A stretch of DNA of 64,000 nt, from assembly GCF_009646335.1 (NCBI RefSeq), contig NZ_WJBU01000008.1:1-64000 (forward strand), given 5' to 3'. Position 1 is the first letter of the stretch, and each line of letters opens with the position of its first letter. Below are positions 36,629 to 47,266 of the stretch, in pieces. Position numbers and translations under genes: made by a program. Origin of the DNA: Caenimonas koreensis DSM 17982 (GTDB taxonomy: Bacteria; Pseudomonadota; Gammaproteobacteria; Burkholderiales; Burkholderiaceae_C). Under the pieces are notes generated by a model. That model saw only the letters and a list, made by a program, of their open reading frames with translations. It had not been told where the DNA came from and searched no databases.

Positions 36629-37828
36629 TCAGCGCTTGTTCCTGACCGGCACGTTCATCTCGGCAGGCTTGATTTCCTTGACGAGATGCAGGTCGGCCAT
36701 GGCACCGGGCCGCGCACCGGGCGCGACGCGGAAGTGATACATCGACTGCATGGCCTGATGGTCTTCGCGGCGGAACGTCATCATTCCCTTGGGCGTGTCG
36801 AAGCTCATGCCTTCCATGGTGGAAATCAGCTTTTCAGTGGCCGTGTCGCCGTTGGTCTTCTTCAGCGCAGCCACCACCGCCATCGCAGCGGAGAAGCCGC
36901 CTGCGGTAAAGAAGTCCGGCGGGCTCTTGTAGCGGATGTAGTGGTTGGTCACCAGCCACAGGTTGGCCTGGTTCTTCGAGAAGCCGAAGTAGTAGTACGC
37001 CGCGCCTTCCATGCCGGGGAAGTTGTTGAACGGCACCATCGCGGGCAGGATGTTGCCGCCCGTGGCCACTTCAATGTTGAAGCGCTTTTTCAGGTCCATG
37101 TCGGCGAGCTTGGCGAACGGCGGCGTGGCGCCGGCCCAGATCACGAAGATCACCTTGCGGCCCGGCTGGTCCTTCAGCCGGTCGACGATGCGCTGGAAGC
37201 CCGCGGTGAAGTCGGTCGTGTTCTGCGGCAGGTATTCCTCGTGGACGATCTTGGCTTTGGTGATCGCCTCCTTGAAGGCCTTCACGCCATCGCGGCCGAA
37301 CGCATAGTCCTGCGCGAGCGTGGCAACGGCGGTGCCGGGCTGGTCCACCGTCACCGCGTTGGAGATGGCATCCTGCGAGCTGCTGCGGCCTGTGCGGAAG
37401 ATGTAGCGGTTCCACTTCTCGCCGGTGATCGAGTCGGCGACCGCCGGCTCGACGAGCAACAGCTTCTTGTATTCCTCGGCGACGGGCAGCATCGCGAGTG
37501 CGACGCCCGATGACGTGGGGCCAATGGCCAGGTCCACCTTGTCATCCGCATACGAGGCAGCGAGGAGCGACTTGCCCAGGTCAGGCTTGCCCTGGTCGTC
37601 TTTTTCGATGAGCACGATCTTGCGACCGTTGACCGTCATCGTGCCGCCGGTGGCGAACTCGAAACCCATCTGCAGGCCCGTCTGGGTCTGCTTGCCGTAG
37701 GCCTCGAGCGGGCCGGTGCGGCTGTAGATGTGGGCGATCTTGATGTCCTTCGACTGCGCGAAGGCGGCGGGTGCCGTGAGGGCTGATAGCGCGAGCGCGG
37801 CCAGCGCAACCCAGTTGCGACGGTGCAT
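36629..37828 (-). CDS. LivK-type ABC transporter binding protein (first of the PHB locus)
   Basis: The 399-residue periplasmic protein has a signal peptide cut near AAFAQS and the type I binding fold (IKIAHIYSRTGPLEAYGKQTQTGLQMGFE, then VIWAGATPPFAKLADM). An AGGAGA site precedes the ATG at 37828. It is the first gene after the sigma-54 activator and has a sigma-54-type promoter about 47 nt upstream of the start, so it probably heads the regulated transcript that continues into the depolymerase 111 nt downstream. The ligand is not evident; 3-hydroxybutyrate or a short oligomer is the contextual guess. Confidence 0.87.
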   Translation of the reverse strand: MHRRNWVALAALALSALTAPAAFAQSKDIKIAHIYSRTGPLEAYGKQTQTGLQMGFEFATGGTMTVNGRKIVLIEKDDQGKPDLGKSLLAASYADDKVDLAIGPTSSGVALAMLPVAEEYKKLLLVEPAVADSITGEKWNRYIFRTGRSSSQDAISNAVTVDQPGTAVATLAQDYAFGRDGVKAFKEAITKAKIVHEEYLPQNTTDFTAGFQRIVDRLKDQPGRKVIFVIWAGATPPFAKLADMDLKKRFNIEVATGGNILPAMVPFNNFPGMEGAAYYYFGFSKNQANLWLVTNHYIRYKSPPDFFTAGGFSAAMAVVAALKKTNGDTATEKLISTMEGMSFDTPKGMMTFRREDHQAMQSMYHFRVAPGARPGAMADLHLVKEIKPAEMNVPVRNKR

Positions 37829-37874
37829 GGTCTTGTCTCCTTGTAATAACTTCCTGGCGAACCGGGGCATGCAA

Positions 37875-37891
37875 TGCACGCCTCATGCCAG
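37875..37891 (-). promoter_or_regulatory. Sigma-54 (-24/-12) promoter of the PHB-locus binding protein
   Basis: On the minus strand CTGGCATGAGGCGTGCA has the GG and GC doublets exactly 10 nt apart, close to TGGCACG-N4-TTGCA. The predicted start lies near 37864, giving a leader of about 36 nt with an AGGAGA site. The gene just upstream codes for a sigma-54 activator, which strongly supports the call. Confidence 0.75.
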
Positions 37892-37951
37892 TGCATAAGC
37901 CATTGATTTGAAACAGGATTCCCCACGACTGTGCGCCGCGTGACTGGGAAA

Positions 37952-37981
37952 CAGACAGTCAAACTGTCTGAAAACCAGACA
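37952..37981. promoter_or_regulatory. Overlapping palindromes, probable enhancer sites of the sigma-54 activator
   Basis: Two perfect inverted repeats overlap: CAGACAGT/ACTGTCTG with a 3-base spacer (37952-37970) and TGTCTG/CAGACA with a 5-base spacer (37965-37981). They share the TGTCTG half-site and lie about 75-105 bp upstream of the -12 element, the usual place for activator binding. A third inverted repeat, TGCCTG/CAGGCA (37983-37999), overlaps the activator's stop codon. Confidence 0.7.
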
Positions 37982-37992
37982 ATGCCTGCAAT

Positions 37993-39441
<1,449 letters not shown>

Positions 39442-39600
39442 GGAGCCGATGTTAGCGACCCACCCGGCATGTGCCGCGATGGAAAACGCCTATGTCAACG
39501 TATGTGGTGAGCGCAACAGAGACTTTGGCCTAGGGTGGCAGCGGTACGCCCACGTTTAGTCTGCGTGACTGACCTGCCTCTCAGTCCAAGGAGTGTTTTT

Positions 39601-40077
39601 ATGGGTGTCGCGAGTTTTCAGCAGTTGAGCGACGAGTTCTGTGATGCAGCCGGCGTCGAACGCCAGCACCTCGTGCAAGACGGCGCAGGCGCAATGACCT
39701 TCTCAACCGACATCCTCGACGTCGCCGTCAACGTGACGCACATGCAGGCAACTCATCCTGACCATGCTTTTCTGCTCGTTGACTTCGGGCCTGCGCCTGA
39801 GCAGGACGAAGCGCTGGCACTGCGAACACTCCTGCTGATCAATTTCACTTTTCTCGGACACGAGACCGCGACCGCATTCAGCATTCACCCGGTCTATGGC
39901 AACGTCACGCTGCAGGCGACCTACCCTTTGCACAAGTGCAGCGGCGCGCACTTGCTGAAGTCGATCCGCATCCTGGCAGACAGCGCGCTGCAGTGGCGCC
40001 AGACGCACTTCCTGCCAGAAGGCACTGAGTCTTTCGACAAACAAGCCGCCGAAATCGACCTGGGCCTGCGGGCCTGA
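39601..40077 (+). CDS. CesT/Tir-type type III secretion chaperone-like protein
   Basis: The 158-residue protein has the alpha-beta-alpha pattern of class I type III secretion chaperones. It opens with a helix (FQQLSDEFCDAAGV), then beta strands (AMTFSTDILDVAVNVTHMQ, HAFLLVDFGP). The diagnostic EALALRTLLLINFTFLGHETATAFSIHPVYGNVTLQATYPL segment and a final helix (HLLKSIRILADSALQWRQ) follow. Such proteins bind the N-terminus of one effector in the cytoplasm. The next gene begins 14 nt later and is the likely client. An AAGGAG site lies upstream of the ATG. No secretion-apparatus genes are present in the window. The fold call is pattern-based and moderately sure. Confidence 0.7.
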   Translation: MGVASFQQLSDEFCDAAGVERQHLVQDGAGAMTFSTDILDVAVNVTHMQATHPDHAFLLVDFGPAPEQDEALALRTLLLINFTFLGHETATAFSIHPVYGNVTLQATYPLHKCSGAHLLKSIRILADSALQWRQTHFLPEGTESFDKQAAEIDLGLRA

Positions 40078-40091
40078 GGCGGCAACATCCC

Positions 40092-41960
40092 ATGGAAACG
40101 ACGACCACCTTCCACATGCCGCGCGCCGGCACTGTGGGCACCACCGCGCCGCGCAGGGTACCCGAGCGGGAGCAGCGACCGCCGCTCGTGATCAGCACAG
40201 GTCCGACCAAACCCGCGATTGTTGACCAAACGATGAACCTGCCGCTGCGGCCCGCGTTCGCGCTTTCATCGTCGGTCGGGGCTGGCCAGGTAGAGCAAAG
40301 TCACCCGCTGTCCGAGGTGCCGATCGACATTGGGCCTGCCGCGCAGCAGCCTGGCGAGCCAGCAGGACCCTGGCAAAGCATCCGCAATGTATGCCTGTTA
40401 GGCACAGGCGTCGTGCTCAAGACGGTGGGCGGCGTGTATGCATCGCGCCAGATTGCAGGCGTTTGCGGCAACGGGCTCATGAAATTGCACCTCGCATTTC
40501 TGCCGGAAGACGACCCGATCAAGGAGACGATTTACAGCACGCTCGTCATCGCAACCTACGCTGTGGCGATCACCGTTGTCTGCGCCAAGTTCATCAGCCC
40601 CATGACCTCTGCCATGCTGACTTACCTCGGCAAGGACGATCTGGGCCGCGATGAAATCGTGCGGCGCGGTGGCTCCATGCACCAGCCGCTCGTCCTGGCC
40701 ATCTCGCTGATGCCGGCGATGGCCAACATTGGCCGTGCAGTGCTCAACGGGCTGGACCAACCCGAGGGAGCAGCGCGCAACCTGGTCGTCATGGCCTGCT
40801 TCACGGGAGCAGTCCGCACCATCATCTTCGGCGTGCTGCGCGGCATCTTCGAGCGGCCAGGCGCGCGGCTCATGCCATCGAGAACCATCGTCGATGCGCA
40901 GGGCACCCCGGTGCCTGCCGACGAAGTCTCGCGCCTGAACAAGCGGCGTGTTCGGTACCAGTTGCCGTTGACGCTCGCGGCGAACACATGGGTGGTTTCC
41001 AGCATCCTGCTGGTGCCGTTCGGCGATGATCCGCTCTCGGAGATGGCAGGCGTCAAAGGCGGCTACGTCAGCGTGTGGATCGGGCTGTACGAGGCCATCG
41101 TGGCGTTCGGCGATATCGCTGCAACTGCAGCGGCAGCCCATCACGAAGGCTGGTCGATGCAGCTGGGCCGGCAAGAGCTGGCCCCGGGCGAGCCGCAAGC
41201 GGCGGACGCAATGGCTGAAGCCGCAGCGGCTGCAGCCCAGATTCCTGCAGGTCTCAAAGCGAAGGCTGAGGACGTCGTCAAGTCAGTCGAGCTCGATGAA
41301 TGGCGGTCAAAGCTGAAATCGATGCTCAGGCGCCCTACTCCCGACATCTACATGATCGTGACGGGGCTGCGCAACTTCATCAATCTGCACCTGAACCTCA
41401 CGCTCGACCCTCATGTGGTGGGGGCGCTCGACCCAGGGCGCATTCCGTTCCTCACGATCGGCCTGCACGCATCCATCCTCGCCTGGGTGGAGGTCTCGCC
41501 GGTGCTTCTGGAAGGCGGCATTGCCGCCATAGCAAGCGAAGGCCGTGGTGACCGCGAGATGTTCGACAAGCTGCACCACCTGTTCAAGCTGCAGGACCTG
41601 CTGCACGTGCAGATGCATCAGGCGCCGCATCCGGACGCCGGCATTGCCATCATCCGCCGCGAGCTCAACCCCGCCATGCTCGGCATCATCGAAGGCAACC
41701 CCACATTCGACGATGTGCGCGAGCACCTGGCTGCGCTCAAACGCTCTGGGCAGCCGCGCCGGGCCGCGGCCGACCCCGTGACGGACTTTGTGCTCTATGA
41801 GCCCACGTACCCGACGACGGCGATGAAAAAAGAGTTTGGGCACGTCACTTCGAGCGAGCCATTCTTGCCGGACTCGCACATCACCAGCCACATCGGGCAA
41901 TACATCGGCGAGCTCGTCAATGACAACGCTGTGCCGCCTCCCCCACCCGAGGGCGCCTGA
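40092..41960 (+). CDS. Unrecognised multi-pass membrane protein, candidate type III effector
   Basis: I do not recognise this 622-residue protein. Residues 1-95 are Thr/Pro-rich, polar and without a signal peptide. About seven hydrophobic segments follow (near 98-118, 147-168, 198-218, 229-250, 291-311, 326-346 and 452-480). An alanine-rich helical stretch lies at about 365-395, and the last 130 residues are soluble, ending in a proline run. The disordered start, the adjacent upstream chaperone gene and the 14-nt spacing with a GAGGCGG site fit a secreted effector that inserts into a host membrane. Alternatives are a translocator or an ordinary membrane protein whose neighbour is chance. No transposon or hrp-type promoter box was seen. 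Confidence 0.6.
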   Translation: METTTTFHMPRAGTVGTTAPRRVPEREQRPPLVISTGPTKPAIVDQTMNLPLRPAFALSSSVGAGQVEQSHPLSEVPIDIGPAAQQPGEPAGPWQSIRNVCLLGTGVVLKTVGGVYASRQIAGVCGNGLMKLHLAFLPEDDPIKETIYSTLVIATYAVAITVVCAKFISPMTSAMLTYLGKDDLGRDEIVRRGGSMHQPLVLAISLMPAMANIGRAVLNGLDQPEGAARNLVVMACFTGAVRTIIFGVLRGIFERPGARLMPSRTIVDAQGTPVPADEVSRLNKRRVRYQLPLTLAANTWVVSSILLVPFGDDPLSEMAGVKGGYVSVWIGLYEAIVAFGDIAATAAAAHHEGWSMQLGRQELAPGEPQAADAMAEAAAAAAQIPAGLKAKAEDVVKSVELDEWRSKLKSMLRRPTPDIYMIVTGLRNFINLHLNLTLDPHVVGALDPGRIPFLTIGLHASILAWVEVSPVLLEGGIAAIASEGRGDREMFDKLHHLFKLQDLLHVQMHQAPHPDAGIAIIRRELNPAMLGIIEGNPTFDDVREHLAALKRSGQPRRAAADPVTDFVLYEPTYPTTAMKKEFGHVTSSEPFLPDSHITSHIGQYIGELVNDNAVPPPPPEGA

Positions 41961-41990
41961 CACGCCAGCCGCGGCAGGCCCCGCGCGATC

Positions 41991-43496
41991 CTAGGCCTTG
42001 ATCATCCCCCGGTTGGCCCGCGCCCTCATCACGCGCGGCACGATCAGCACGGCCAGCACGACGATCAGTAGCGCGAGCGACATGGGCCGCTGCAGGAACA
42101 CCAGGAAGCTGCCTTCGCCGATGGACACTGCATTGCGCATCTGCGCTTCGGCAAGCGGCCCGAGGATCATGCCGACCACCACGGGCGCGGTCGGAAAGTC
42201 GAACCGGCGCATGAGCACACCCAGCAAGCCGATGCCATACAGCAGCACCAGGTCGAACGCGCTCTGGCGCATGCCATAGGCACCCACCGTTGCGAAGATC
42301 AGGATGCCTGCGTAGAGCTGCGGCTTGGGAATCTTCAAGAGCTTCACCCACAGCTTGACCAGCGGCAGGTTCAGGATCAGCAGCATCACGTTGCCAATGT
42401 AGAGCGACGCAATCAGCGCCCACACGAGCGCAGCCGATGTCGTGAACAGCTGCGGGCCGGGCTGGATGCCGTAGTTCTGGAATGCGCCCAGCAAAATCGC
42501 CGTGGTGTTCGACGTCGGGATGCCGAGTGTGAGCAGCGGGATGAGCGCTGCCGTGACCGTGGCGTTGTTCGACGCTTCCGGTCCGGCCACGCCTTCGATC
42601 GCGCCCGTGGTGCCGAACTCGTCCTTGTTCTTGCCCTTGGCCAGCTTCTTTTCCATGGCGTAGCTGAGGAAGGTCGGGATCTCGGTGCCGCCTGCAGGTA
42701 TGCAGCCAAACGGCGTGCCAATGGCCGTGCCACGCAGCCACGCCGGGATCGAGCGCTTCCACTCGTCCTTGGTCATGTACACCTTGCTCAGCGCGTTCTG
42801 CTGCTCGACCACACGCCCTTCGTACATGCCGGCGTACAGCACTTCGGCGACGGCAAACAGGCCCACCGCGACGAGCACGATCTCGATGCCGTCCATCAGC
42901 TCGCCAATGCCGAACGTGTAGCGCGCCTGGCCCGAGATCTGGTCGAGGCCGATGCAGCCCACGGCCAGGCCAATCAGCAGCGCAGTCATGCCACGCAACG
43001 CGCTCTTGCCAAGCACTGCACTCACCGTGGTAAAGGCCAGCACCATCAGCATGAAATATTCGGGCGGCCCGAGCTTGACGGCGAAGTCAGCCACTACAGG
43101 CGCGAACAGCGTGACGATCACGGTCGCGATCGTGCCCGCGACGAACGAGCCGATGGCGGCAGTGGCCAGCGCCGCGCCCGCGCGCCCGCTCTTTGCCATC
43201 TTGTTGCCCTCCATCGCCGTGACCATCGACGCAGTCTCCCCTGGCGTGTTCAGCAGGATCGACGTGGTGGAGCCGCCGTACATCGCGCCGTAGTAGATGC
43301 CTGCGAAGAAGATCATCGATGCCGTGATCTCGACCTTGGCCGTGATGGGCAGCAGCATGGCCACCGCTACCGCTGGCCCGATGCCTGGCAGCACGCCAAC
43401 GGCCGTGCCGAGCACGCAGCCGACAAATGCCCACATCAGGTTGGCGGGCGTGATCGCAAGGGCAAAGCCCTGCATCAAAGCGTTGAGGACGTCCAT
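41991..43496 (-). CDS. tctA: Tripartite tricarboxylate transporter large permease
   Basis: The 501-residue membrane protein is full-length TctA. It has [54 protein letters not shown] (the family signature near residues 30-85), the second [30 protein letters not shown] motif and about ten transmembrane segments. It forms the main channel for sodium-coupled carboxylate uptake with TctB and the periplasmic TctC. It lies one base after tctB and ends 30 nt from the convergent gene at 41960. Confidence 0.95.
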   Translation of the reverse strand: MDVLNALMQGFALAITPANLMWAFVGCVLGTAVGVLPGIGPAVAVAMLLPITAKVEITASMIFFAGIYYGAMYGGSTTSILLNTPGETASMVTAMEGNKMAKSGRAGAALATAAIGSFVAGTIATVIVTLFAPVVADFAVKLGPPEYFMLMVLAFTTVSAVLGKSALRGMTALLIGLAVGCIGLDQISGQARYTFGIGELMDGIEIVLVAVGLFAVAEVLYAGMYEGRVVEQQNALSKVYMTKDEWKRSIPAWLRGTAIGTPFGCIPAGGTEIPTFLSYAMEKKLAKGKNKDEFGTTGAIEGVAGPEASNNATVTAALIPLLTLGIPTSNTTAILLGAFQNYGIQPGPQLFTTSAALVWALIASLYIGNVMLLILNLPLVKLWVKLLKIPKPQLYAGILIFATVGAYGMRQSAFDLVLLYGIGLLGVLMRRFDFPTAPVVVGMILGPLAEAQMRNAVSIGEGSFLVFLQRPMSLALLIVVLAVLIVPRVMRARANRGMIKA

Positions 43497-43497
43497 G

Positions 43498-44010
43498 TCA
43501 GATCCATCCCGTCTGTGTGAGGCCCGGCAGGTTGATCGCCAGGAACTTGGTGAACATCCAGTACACCGGCGCCGAGATCAGCAAGCCGGTGATGAGATCG
43601 GCGACGAGCGCACGTGGCCGGGCTGCCGGCAGGCCCGAGGCCCGCTTGAGCCCCTGCACCGCCAGCATGTAGCACAGCGTGCAGCTGAGGATGAAGCCGA
43701 TGGTGGCGATGAGCGCCGCGTTGAGCAACAGCCCCGCCGACACCCACACCAGCGCGGGCCAATACGCCGCCTGCGCGCCAGACGGTTCCTCCAGCTCGCG
43801 AAAACCGCCGGTGAGCGATTCGCGCACGATCAACACGCCGCACAGCGTGAGGCCCGCCGCAGCAAGCCACGGCAAGAAGTTGGGGCCAATGCCGCCGTAG
43901 CCCGCCGCCGAAGGAATCTTGATCGCGCCTGCGGCCAGCGCGAGGCCGATCACCAGTACGCCAATGCCGACAGCTATTTGCGCAGTGTTCTTGGTGTTGT
44001 TATCTGTCAT
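43498..44010 (-). CDS. tctB: Tripartite tricarboxylate transporter small permease
   Basis: The 170-residue protein has four hydrophobic segments and the TctB pattern: [26 protein letters not shown], then two late helices, [28 protein letters not shown] and [25 protein letters not shown]. It ends one base before the tctA start on the same strand. A strong terminator separates it from tctC upstream. Confidence 0.9.
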   Translation of the reverse strand: MTDNNTKNTAQIAVGIGVLVIGLALAAGAIKIPSAAGYGGIGPNFLPWLAAAGLTLCGVLIVRESLTGGFRELEEPSGAQAAYWPALVWVSAGLLLNAALIATIGFILSCTLCYMLAVQGLKRASGLPAARPRALVADLITGLLISAPVYWMFTKFLAINLPGLTQTGWI

Positions 44011-44025
44011 GTCGCCTGCCTCTCG

Positions 44026-44062
44026 AAAAAAAAGCGCCCGGTTTGAGGCCGGGCGCCGCTTG
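44026..44062 (-). terminator. Strong terminator between tctC and tctB
   Basis: On the minus strand GGCGCCCGG pairs with CCGGGCGC across a short loop and runs into eight T residues. It lies 17 nt after tctC and 15 nt before tctB, so the binding protein should be made in excess of the permease. Confidence 0.85.
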
Positions 44063-44078
44063 AACTACGCGGTCTGGA

Positions 44079-45041
44079 TCAGACCATGCCGGACTTGACC
44101 ATCGTGGCCCGCAGGCTGGCGAAGTCGTCATCCACGAATTTGTCGAACGCAGCGCCCGACAGCAGGGCGGGCGTCCAGCTGTTCTTGGCCAGTGCCTCGG
44201 TCCAGCTCTTGTCCTTCACGGCGGCAAGCACCAGGTCTGTCAGGGCCTTGCGCTGTGCGGCTGTGATGCCGGGCGCGCCGTACACGCCGCGCCAGTTGCC
44301 GATCTCGACGTCGATGCCCTGCTCCTTGAGCGTCGGCACGGCCACGCCATCAAGGCGCTTGCCGGACGTCACGGCGATGGCCTTCATCTTGCCCGTGGCG
44401 ATGTATTCGGAGAACTCGCTGTAGCCGCTGCCGCCCACGGTGACGTTGCCGCCCAGGATGGCTGCCGTGGCCTCACCGCCCCCACGGAACGCAACGTAGT
44501 TGATCTTCGAAGGATCGACGCCGACCTTCTGCGCGATCATGGCGGCCGCAATGTGCTCGGTCGAGCCGCGCGAGCCACCGCCCCACTTGACGCTGCCTGG
44601 ATCTTTCTTGAGCTGGGCGATGACGTCGGCCATCGTCTTGAGCGGCGAATTGGCCGGCAGCACGAACACGTTGTATTCGCTCGTCAGGCGCGCAATCGGC
44701 GTGCAGGTCGACAAGTCCACCGGCGGCTTGCCGGTGATGATGCCGCCAAGCATCACGGCGCCCATCACCATCATTGCGTTCGGGTCGCCCTTGCTGCCGT
44801 TGACGAACTGCGCCAGGCCCAGTGCGCCAGCTGCGCCGCCCTTGTTCTCGTACGTCACGGAGTCAGCGGCCTTCGACTCGGTCAATGCCTTGCCCAGTGC
44901 ACGACCGGTGGTGTCCCAGCCGCCGCCCGGGTTGGCGGGGATCATCATCTTGATGTTGGTGCCGGCAGCGCGGGCGCTGATCGGCAGAGCGCCGGCAGCG
45001 GCAAGCGCTGCCATCGTCTTCAAAAATTCGTCGCGACGCAT
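44079..45041 (-). CDS. tctC: Tripartite tricarboxylate transporter binding protein
   Basis: The 320-residue periplasmic protein begins MRRDEFLKTMAALAAAGALPISARA, a signal peptide with paired arginines reminiscent of, but not matching, a Tat motif. The TctC/Bug fold follows: IKMMIPANPGGGWDTTGRALGKAL, then YENKGGAAGALGLAQFV. It captures a carboxylate (citrate-like in the prototype) for TctA/B. The start at 45041 is preferred to an upstream in-frame ATG. Its promoter should lie in the 117-base divergent gap shared with tctD. Confidence 0.92.
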   Translation of the reverse strand: MRRDEFLKTMAALAAAGALPISARAAGTNIKMMIPANPGGGWDTTGRALGKALTESKAADSVTYENKGGAAGALGLAQFVNGSKGDPNAMMVMGAVMLGGIITGKPPVDLSTCTPIARLTSEYNVFVLPANSPLKTMADVIAQLKKDPGSVKWGGGSRGSTEHIAAAMIAQKVGVDPSKINYVAFRGGGEATAAILGGNVTVGGSGYSEFSEYIATGKMKAIAVTSGKRLDGVAVPTLKEQGIDVEIGNWRGVYGAPGITAAQRKALTDLVLAAVKDKSWTEALAKNSWTPALLSGAAFDKFVDDDFASLRATMVKSGMV

Positions 45042-45110
45042 GGGTTGTCCTTCTGTAGAAAAAAGCGAACCTGGCAATGATGCGCCGACTCCCTGTCATT
45101 CGGCTGTCCG

Positions 45111-45137
45111 CGGCATTGGGGAAACTACTGAATGCCG
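45111..45137. promoter_or_regulatory. Inverted repeat in the tctC-tctD divergent gap
   Basis: CGGCATT and AATGCCG are perfect inverted copies 13 bases apart, 21 nt before the tctD start and 69 nt before the tctC start. This is a plausible binding site for the TctD response regulator. Confidence 0.45.
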
Positions 45138-45158
45138 GGGCGCTAACCTCTGGCGTGA

Positions 45159-45830
45159 ATGAAGCTGCTTCTTGTTGAAGACGACCCCACGATGCAGGCG
45201 ACGCTGGTGCGCTCGCTCGCACGGCGCGGCATGGAAGTTTCAGCGTGCGGCGATGGGCGTGTGGCGCTCGAGCGCTGGCGCGCGAGCACGCCCGACGTGG
45301 TGCTGCTGGACCTGACGCTGCCCTCGATGGACGGGCTGCAGGTGCTCGAACAAGGCCGCAAGGACGGCCTGACCACGCCCGTGTTGATCCTCACCGCGCG
45401 CGGCACGGTGGGCGACCGCGTCATGGGGCTGAACACCGGCGCCGACGACTACCTGGCCAAGCCGTTCGACCTGGACGAGCTGGAGGCGCGGCTGCATGCC
45501 TTGCATCGCAGGCGGCCCGCGCAGACGTGGGACGCGCCAGCGGTGAAGGTCGGTGCGCTGCGGCTGGACCGCGACAGCGGCGCGATCCATCACGGCGACA
45601 CCGTGCTGGAACTCACACCGCGCGAGCTCGCGCTGCTGCAGGCACTCATGGCCAGGCCCGGGCATGCCGTGAGCAAGGAAAAACTGTTCGCGCTGGTCTT
45701 TCCCGGCCAGGCCGATGTGCAGTACGAAGCCGTCGAGGTGGTGGTCTATCGCCTGCGCAAGAAACTGGCAGGCACAGGCACATCGCTCGTGACGCTGCGC
45801 GGCCTTGGCTACCTGCTCAAGGCGCAATGA
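45159..45830 (+). CDS. tctD: OmpR-type response regulator of the Tct transporter
   Basis: The 223-residue regulator has a receiver domain with the Asp8-Asp9 acidic pocket, phospho-acceptor Asp51 (LLDLTLP) and the conserved Lys in AKPFDLDEL. A winged-helix DNA-binding domain follows from about residue 125 (LELTPRELALLQAL, then VEVVVYRLRKKL and TLRGLGYLL). Its stop overlaps the start of the kinase gene (ATGA). Position opposite tctC and close pairing with the kinase support the TctD role in substrate-induced transporter expression. Confidence 0.93.
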   Translation: MKLLLVEDDPTMQATLVRSLARRGMEVSACGDGRVALERWRASTPDVVLLDLTLPSMDGLQVLEQGRKDGLTTPVLILTARGTVGDRVMGLNTGADDYLAKPFDLDELEARLHALHRRRPAQTWDAPAVKVGALRLDRDSGAIHHGDTVLELTPRELALLQALMARPGHAVSKEKLFALVFPGQADVQYEAVEVVVYRLRKKLAGTGTSLVTLRGLGYLLKAQ

Positions 45831-47266
45831 GTACACAAGCGCACACGCCTGCGGCCGCGCGGCAGCGCATGTCGCTGCGCAGGTTCCTGTTGTTGGGCAT
45901 CCTGCTGCCAGTGGGGCTGTTCGTCGTGATCAACGCAGCGAGCCTGTACCGGCAAACACTGTCGGCGGTGAACACGGCATATGACCGGACGCTGCTCGCT
46001 TCGGCAAAGTCCATCGGCGAGCTGCTGGATGTGCAGGGCTTCGACGATGCGGCGCAACTGCGCGTCACCGTGCCCTATGCCGCACTGGAGGCTTTCGAGG
46101 CCGACAACCAGAGCAGGATGTTCTATCGCGTCTCCACCAAGCAGGGCGAGCTGGTGTCGGGCTTTGCCGAGTTGCGCGCGTGGCGAGGGACGTTGCCGGA
46201 CAAGAGCACGTACGCCGCGCTCGTCGATTTCTACGACGACACCTTCCGCGGTGAACCCGTGCGCGTCGCCGTGCTGCTGCAACCAGTGGCCAGCCAGGCG
46301 GGCCGCGGCATGGCCGTCATCCAGGTGGCGGAAACACTGGAGCTGCGCGAGACGCTCACGCGCAAGATCCTTGTCGATACGCTGTGGCGGCAAGCCGTGC
46401 TGGTCGCCGTGATCGCGCTGGTGGCTGTGCTGGTGATCCAGCGGGCGACGCAGCCCGTGCGCCAGCTGAGCGTCACCATGGAACACCGGCGCGAAGGCGA
46501 CCTGACGCCGATCTCTGCGCCCGATGCACCGCGCGAGCTGTTGCCGCTGGTGGAGGCCACCAACCACGTGATGGCGCGCCTGGATCACTTGCTGGAAAAC
46601 CAGAAGCGCTTCGTGCGCGATGCGGCCCACCAGCTGCGCACGCCGCTGGCCGTGCTCAAGACGCAGGTGCAGTCGGCGCTGCGCGGCGACATCGAGCCGC
46701 AGCAGGCCCTGGCCGAGATCAACGACACCGTCGATCGCGCGACGCTGCTTGCCAACCAGATGCTGTCGCTCGCCAAGGTCGAGCAGTTGCGCCAGCAGCC
46801 TGAAGTGGCGATGCATGACTTCGCGCAGGTCACCAGGTCGATTGCGCTGGAGTTGTCGCCCTTGATTGCCGACAGGAACCTCGACTTCGACATCACCACC
46901 GACCCTGCGCCCGTGGTGGCGCACGAGTGGATGCTGCGCGAGCTCGCGCGCAACCTCTTGCATAACGCCATCCGTCACTCGCCGCCCGGTGGCGTGCTTT
47001 CGATCCGTGTTGTTGCAGACGCGAACTCAGCAGCACTGACCATCGCTGATGGTGGCCCCGGCATATCGGCAGAGCTGCGCACGCGCCTGTTCGAGCCGTT
47101 TTCCACAGGCAACCCGCTGAGTGGCTCAGGCCTGGGCCTGGCGATCTGCCGGGAAATCGTGGATGCACTTGGCGGCACGCTCAGCCTGGAAAACCGCGAG
47201 CAGCGCGGCCGCGTGGAGGGCCTGGATACAACTGTGAGACTGCCATTGCGTGAGAATGGAGGCTGA
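45827..47266 (+). CDS. tctE: Sensor histidine kinase of the Tct transporter
   Basis: The 479-residue kinase has a first transmembrane helix (about 21-40), a periplasmic sensor of about 130 residues and a second helix (VAVIALVAVLVI). A HAMP-like linker leads to the dimerisation domain with the phospho-acceptor His in DAAHQLRTPL. The ATPase domain has the N box ELARNLLHNAIRHS, the G1 box IADGGPGI and the G2 box GSGLGLAI. It probably senses extracellular tricarboxylates and phosphorylates TctD. It overlaps tctD by 4 nt and hslR by 1 nt. Confidence 0.93.
   Translation: MSTQAHTPAAARQRMSLRRFLLLGILLPVGLFVVINAASLYRQTLSAVNTAYDRTLLASAKSIGELLDVQGFDDAAQLRVTVPYAALEAFEADNQSRMFYRVSTKQGELVSGFAELRAWRGTLPDKSTYAALVDFYDDTFRGEPVRVAVLLQPVASQAGRGMAVIQVAETLELRETLTRKILVDTLWRQAVLVAVIALVAVLVIQRATQPVRQLSVTMEHRREGDLTPISAPDAPRELLPLVEATNHVMARLDHLLENQKRFVRDAAHQLRTPLAVLKTQVQSALRGDIEPQQALAEINDTVDRATLLANQMLSLAKVEQLRQQPEVAMHDFAQVTRSIALELSPLIADRNLDFDITTDPAPVVAHEWMLRELARNLLHNAIRHSPPGGVLSIRVVADANSAALTIADGGPGISAELRTRLFEPFSTGNPLSGSGLGLAICREIVDALGGTLSLENREQRGRVEGLDTTVRLPLRENGG

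Noticed and set aside
39442-39600. Hrp box or PIP box promoter for the chaperone-effector pair
   Set aside because: I looked for GGAACC-N15/16-CCACnnA and TTCGB-N15-TTCGB and found no acceptable match, so I do not claim a type III regulon promoter.
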